Shown here: piece by piece, positions 61,001 to 64,000 of the stretch
Numbering within the stretch: the stretch's first letter is position 1
How the letters are laid out: each line of letters opens with the position of its first letter
DNA from: Nematostella vectensis
Lineage: Eukaryota > Cnidaria > Anthozoa > Actiniaria > Edwardsiidae
Length of the DNA: 64,000 bases
Reading direction: 5' to 3'
NCBI RefSeq assembly: GCF_932526225.1
Contig: NC_064043.1
Coordinates: 11,203,821 to 11,267,820 of the forward strand
Notes under the pieces: model-generated
Seen by the model: only the letters and a program-made list of their open reading frames with translations
Database searches by the model: none
What the model was told of the DNA's origin: nothing
Made by a program: the position numbers and the translations under genes

Positions 61001-61969
61001 GCTGTTGAAGAGTGCGAAGAGCATGGTCAGGTGGAGTGCCCGGATGAGGGTTGTGGTCACGTAATCAGTGTCGAGGAAAGACCGCTGGTCTGCGAGAACG
61101 TCTCTGAGAGGGCGCGTCTCGTGGCTCCTGGACTAGAGCGATGGTTTGATGATGAGCATGTCGACGAGGTAAGAGCCGAGGTGGTGTTTGTTTGTTGAAT
61201 CAAAACCTTGAAATAGCTTGAAAAAAAAAAAGCTTTCATGAGAAATAATAATAAAAAGTCCATACTCTTTTGCCCAATATGTTTAAACGTGATTATGTGA
61301 TAAATGAAAGATAATTACTGGAAATTGATTTAGAAGTTCTGATATCTGAGGGTCCACTGACCACCTTAACACCCCATGGATGACAACATTAAAATCTACA
61401 GCCTTTACCAATTAATCGTGCAGTGCTTTCTGCTTTATTTGTTGCATAGAATGTAGCATTTCGAGCCCAATTTGAGTTCTTAACGTAAAGGTGGTGCCAT
61501 GACGGGTCTGTAAGCGCTATTTTAAACGGGAAGTTTGTTTCCATATTTTCTAGCTCACAGGAGGGGTTTTATCTCCCTTTATTTGGGCGGACCTCCTAGT
61601 CAAGTTGGGTGCTTCTTCCGTATCCCCCGGAGCTCATCGTGAGTGAAGGTCTGCTCTTTTTTGTTGCAGACGTGTGAATGCGTCCCCAAGACCGGCCAGC
61701 CTTCGCGCGAGGACCTGGTCCTGTTAGCAGATGACATCGGTGTCGTCTGGGAGCGTCTGGGTCGCGCCCTAGGCCTCAAGGACTCGATCCTAGAACAACT
61801 TAAAGCTGACGAGTCCAAACTTTATGAACGCTGCTATGGCATGCTTGAGCGGTGGAATCAAACCCAAGGCGCCAGCGCCACTTTTGAGAACCTGGGGCAA
61901 GCGCTACTACATTCAACCGTGTTGAGAAGAGACTTGGCTCGAAAGTACTGCGGGATGGTCACAGTGTGA
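49065..61969 (+). CDS. RocoB: pseudokinase-SH3-Roc-COR-Death protein, 1,360 aa, 14 exons
   Basis: Exons: 49065-49352, 50025-50273, 50763-50918, 51068-51217, 51871-52053, 52339-52385, 52931-53021, 53465-53587, 54437-54546, 57213-57367, 57456-57877, 59040-60053, 60374-61168, 61670-61969. All phases agree and exon order and phase from exon 3 onward match RocoA. Residues 1-96 are hydrophilic and unlike RocoA. The pseudokinase (about 190-429) has VCVR (Arg237) and GGF (346-348), no HRD. Its post-GGF segment is about 22 residues shorter than in RocoA. SH3 is split over exons 9 and 10 (MNLKKGEEITVLSEDPSW, then LWVGQKNDGTFGCF). Roc: GQDRAGKT (553-560), DFAGQ (735-739), THAD. COR, Cys-rich segment (CVLCCACAVEECEEHG) and Death (WERLGRALGLKDSILEQLKA, about 1285-1350) follow. 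An in-frame ATG at 49065 sits 5 nt after an out-of-frame ATG. Intron 9 contains a 1.8-kb minisatellite ending at the exon 10 acceptor. Confidence 0.9.
49573..49664 (+). repeat. Dispersed repeat in RocoB intron 1, inverse of 58683-58760
   Basis: ATTGCATTGGCTTCCCCAAA, GATGGGAATGGATG and CACTTGGTACTTTGCTAGGA recur in inverse order and orientation in RocoB intron 11 (about 58683-58760). The pair lies inside one gene and could form a long-range stem in the pre-mRNA. Confidence 0.6.
52770..52895. repeat. Hairpin-forming retroelement fragment, copy 2
   Basis: TATACCAAAAACTGGAAATC, GACTCTGCC, a short ATTATT loop, and the inverse arm, followed by the same GTTCTGGTACGAGATCGCGA tail as copy 1. It sits about 35 bp upstream of RocoB exon 7. 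Confidence 0.6.
53672..54100 (+). repeat. Dispersed repeat family, copy 2
   Basis: TTGACTTCTGGCTATTTTTTAG, an A-rich run, CAGCCCGTCAAAGTCAAACA, AGTCAGCGGTATCC and CCAACAGTGCTTTGCGG match copy 1. The copy lies in RocoB intron 8. A further diverged copy begins at about 54838. Confidence 0.65.
54838..55340 (+). repeat. Dispersed repeat family, diverged copy 3
   Basis: CTATTCACTACTGAGTACTT, GTAAGAAAAACAGACTGAA, a C-run, GTCAAGTTAAGCTACCGCTG and AAGTTTCCAACATGCACTGC correspond in order to the other copies but are more diverged. It lies in RocoB intron 9. Confidence 0.5.
55400..57212 (+). repeat. 40-bp minisatellite (~45 copies) ending in the RocoB exon 10 acceptor
   Basis: Unit blocks are TTTTCTGAAGTTTTCG, a T-run, ATGGTAAGG and GTTATTCAG. 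Each unit ends in an acceptor-like T-rich + TTCAG. The true acceptor of exon 10 (GGGTTCAG at 57212) is the end of the last, degenerate unit. ATGGTAAGGG in each unit also resembles a donor. Variant units recur with a 600-bp spacing (15 units): GGGTTATTAA at 55771 and 56371, GGTTTATTCA, the TTTTCTAAAG variant, and GTTTGCTGAA. This shows a higher-order duplication of 55.77-56.33 kb. Confidence 0.96.
57905..58330 (+). repeat. Degenerate minisatellite in RocoB intron 11
   Basis: Units of about 40-60 bp with GGGACTGTGCTATGCTAGGC, TTGGCTATTGACCT and CTTGTTAG repeat about eight times with many changes. They begin about 30 bp after the donor of exon 11. Confidence 0.75.
58447..58577 (+). repeat. Two-copy direct repeat in RocoB intron 11
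   Basis: GGTCAGTACGCAGCTCTTAC through TATCCGCACCTCGA occurs twice in tandem (about 65 bp each), differing by one base (AACAATATCC against AACAGTATCC). Confidence 0.9.
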
Positions 61970-62130
61970 TGTCGTGTTCGGTGGCAAAGCGCTCGTCTGT
62001 AGTCAAGGAGAGCCCGAGCAGCTGGAATAAAGGGCGCCTGCGCTTTCAGTTTGTATCGTAAATATTTTGTAGCTTAAAAAGAAACTGCTAAATCCAAACA
62101 GTTTTAAGGTATATTTTAGATGTATGCTCG

Positions 62131-62136
62131 AATAAA
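62131..62136 (+). terminator. Poly(A) signal of RocoB
   Basis: AATAAA lies about 160 bp after the RocoB stop and is the first such hexamer downstream. Confidence 0.5.
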
Positions 62137-62841
62137 TGCGTCCCCCTAATAAGTACCCCCTCTAGGAGGGAAAATATGAAAAAACAACTCACCTAAACGT
62201 GTACCCTGCGAGCGTTGGTTTCCTCTTACTCTTAGGCCATTGGCGAGCGAGGAGGACTTCGATAATTACTTTGTTAGCGGCATGTTGGAAGGGGAGCTAT
62301 GATAACTGACTACATTCAAAATTTTTGTTATGGTTATGGGAGGATTTTTACTACTTTCATTTTGTTAAGAGGCTTTTTTTTATTTAGAGATAAAATGGAC
62401 TCTGAAGTAAGAACCTCACCGGAATGAGCGCGTCGCCTGGGGCATGAAAATTTAAAAAAGCTAATTGAGCAGACACGAAATATGGAAACTCACTTAAGTT
62501 TAAGCCCTTTGCGCGTTTGCGCGCAACGGGGTATTTGCTCAGATTACGAAACGTAATTTGACCAGGTTGCACAATTTAGTTGTATCACAGGCTTACCAAC
62601 CTCTCAGTCAGTCTCCAGTCAATCCCAGTAACTAGCTCGGACTAGCTTCTATAGGCATCAAGTAACGCGGAATCCCTCATACCGCTTATTCTGTATTAAA
62701 TACACATCACAAAGCAATGACAGTTTATTGTGACCTCTATTCTAGGATATGAGATAATTATAGGACAATTACAGGAGGTGATCAGTCGTGAAAATATTCG
62801 AGCTAGCTACTGGGGTTGAGTGGAGACTGACTGTGAGGTTG

Positions 62842-62938
62842 GTAAGTCTGTGGTTGTATGCGACACCTTTACAACTCGAGTGTAAACCATGACATGTCGT
62901 AGGCAGGTCGTATACGACTAAATAGTGCTGTCTAAATC
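62842..62938. mobile_element. Partial MITE downstream of RocoB, related to 34562-34732
   Basis: It shares TTGTATGCGACACCTTTACA, CGTAGGCAGGTCGTATACGA and CTAAATAGTGCTGTCTAAAT with the MITE downstream of RocoA, but is shorter and more diverged. Confidence 0.55.
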
Positions 62939-64000
62939 GGCATTAAATAATCACGGATCGCAAGTCAAGGCTCATTTCAGCCAAATTAGAGGGAGGATTT
63001 CTTGGTTCATTCCTCCAGCGTTGCTTACTATCAACTTTATTTTGTATTGCCTTCTTTATGTTTGGAGTTTATTTATTAACCTAACACGAGAGTGAAGTCC
63101 ACTGTAATCCATACCTGGATTGTACCAGACAAGGTTAGATTAAGTTTTTTTTTTTTTTGTATTTTGAATAGAAAAAGCAGAATAAAAATTGAAAAAAGAT
63201 ATTTGAAATCCAACAAATAGTGTGATACTCAGTTCTGCAGTCGATCATTGTGCAAATATTATGTCAATTTTCATCTTTCGCTCAAAGCTGTGATTTCTCC
63301 AAAAATTGAGTACCGTAAAGGATCTTATAAACGGGGGGACGTTTAACCAATGTATTAAACCCAGGTGCATTGGGTTCTAATTTCAGTATCATGTTTAATA
63401 ATGGCCTGCATAGCAAGCGTTTCTTGACATTGAGCAAGACGCTACTTCCTCACCAGTGTTTGATTTAAGTTACTGGAATTCCTATGTCGCTTATTTTTTT
63501 AGCTAAGAGGGAAGCGGGATAGGGGGGGGGGGGGGGGGGGGCGGGGTGATACAAACTTGTAAGCTAGGGGAGGGCGTTCTTTAGGTAGGGGACGTTTGTT
63601 AGATCGTTTACGTTACGAGTTCAAGCGTCCATGTTTCTTATTTAAGGGGGGACGTTAAGGGGTGAGGGCATGTTTAAGAGTGGGCTTAAATAAGCGGATA
63701 GGGTTGAAGTAATGTATCCTGGAAAATCTCATAGTAAGCCACAACAAACAAAATAGGAAGAAAAGGACTCGCTGGCCTCTATAAAAACTAGATAAAATCG
63801 ACGGCTATGGCTACCGTCGGGAAGGTGCTTGAGGGCGAGAATTTTTTTTTTCTAGGTCAAACCTGTTCGCTCTAGTTTCTCTTAATTGCGCGCATATATA
63901 TTAGAGATGTATATAGGAAATACCCAATGTAGTTATGAACACAATTTGATTCTGCATTTAGGAACGCATCACACTGCCATCTGAGCCTCGACATGTTCCT

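Larger units (their letters stand above)
61970..64000. other. RocoB 3' UTR and intergenic, no supported gene
   Basis: After the poly(A) signal I recognise no gene. A pyrimidine-rich acceptor at 62235 precedes a short open stretch ending in TGA at 62302, but nothing upstream joins it in phase. A poly-G run is at about 63523-63540. A MITE relative lies at 62842-62938. Confidence 0.5.

Noticed and set aside
62236..62302. Possible last coding exon after a strong acceptor (PLASEEDFDNYFVSG...stop)
   Set aside because: Its only long open frame needs a phase-2 donor, while RocoB exon 13 ends in phase 0. No upstream partner seen and it lies after the RocoB poly(A) signal.

Overview
The window is animal genomic DNA, most likely from a cnidarian and probably an anthozoan such as a sea anemone. 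Genes are dense and intron-rich with GT-AG splice sites and short introns. They include a voltage-sensing phosphatase and Roco/Death proteins, and short inverted-repeat transposons and microsatellites lie between and inside them. The organism is inferred from gene content only. Most coding sequence sits in short exons, so gene models below were joined by hand from splice sites, intron phase and family motifs.

Layout. 1-854 (-): 5' end of an SLC16-type monocarboxylate transporter. 3493-4645 (-): an 84-aa potato-inhibitor-I-type protease inhibitor in three exons. 5820-20591 (+): a complete 18-exon voltage-sensing phosphatase (554 aa), one of whose introns holds a 5-kb minisatellite. 22225-23842 (-): a UBA-like / PPxY / LIM-like zinc protein. 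25597-26427 (+): intronless pyrroline-5-carboxylate reductase. 29671-32551 (-): mitochondrial ornithine carrier (301 aa). 34954-45018 (-) and 49065-61969 (+): two head-to-head paralogues, here called RocoA and RocoB, each with 14 coding exons and about 1,360 aa. 61970-64000: no supported gene.

Main discovery. RocoA and RocoB share an architecture I do not recognise as a described family: N-terminal region, tyrosine-kinase-like pseudokinase, SH3, Roc GTPase, COR, Cys-rich segment, Death domain. It recalls DAPK1 (kinase, Roc-COR, Death), but the kinase is dead in both copies (VAIK Lys is Arg, DFG is GGF, no HRD) and an SH3 joins it to Roc. The copies are diverged over most of their length. They are almost identical in two sharply bounded tracts (about 0.25 kb and 1.47 kb, the second spanning an intron), which suggests ectopic gene conversion between inverted copies of the GTPase/COR module.

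Second discovery. Three tandem arrays in two unrelated genes abut an exon edge and repeat that exon's splice site: a 93-bp x4 array at the donor of VSP exon 5, a ~67-bp x ~75 array at the donor of VSP exon 15, and a 40-bp x ~45 array at the acceptor of RocoB exon 10. They form ladders of decoy splice sites.

Functional links are limited. P5C reductase and the ornithine carrier are adjacent, convergent genes of ornithine/proline metabolism. The Roco pair is probably a signalling or innate-immunity/death scaffold.
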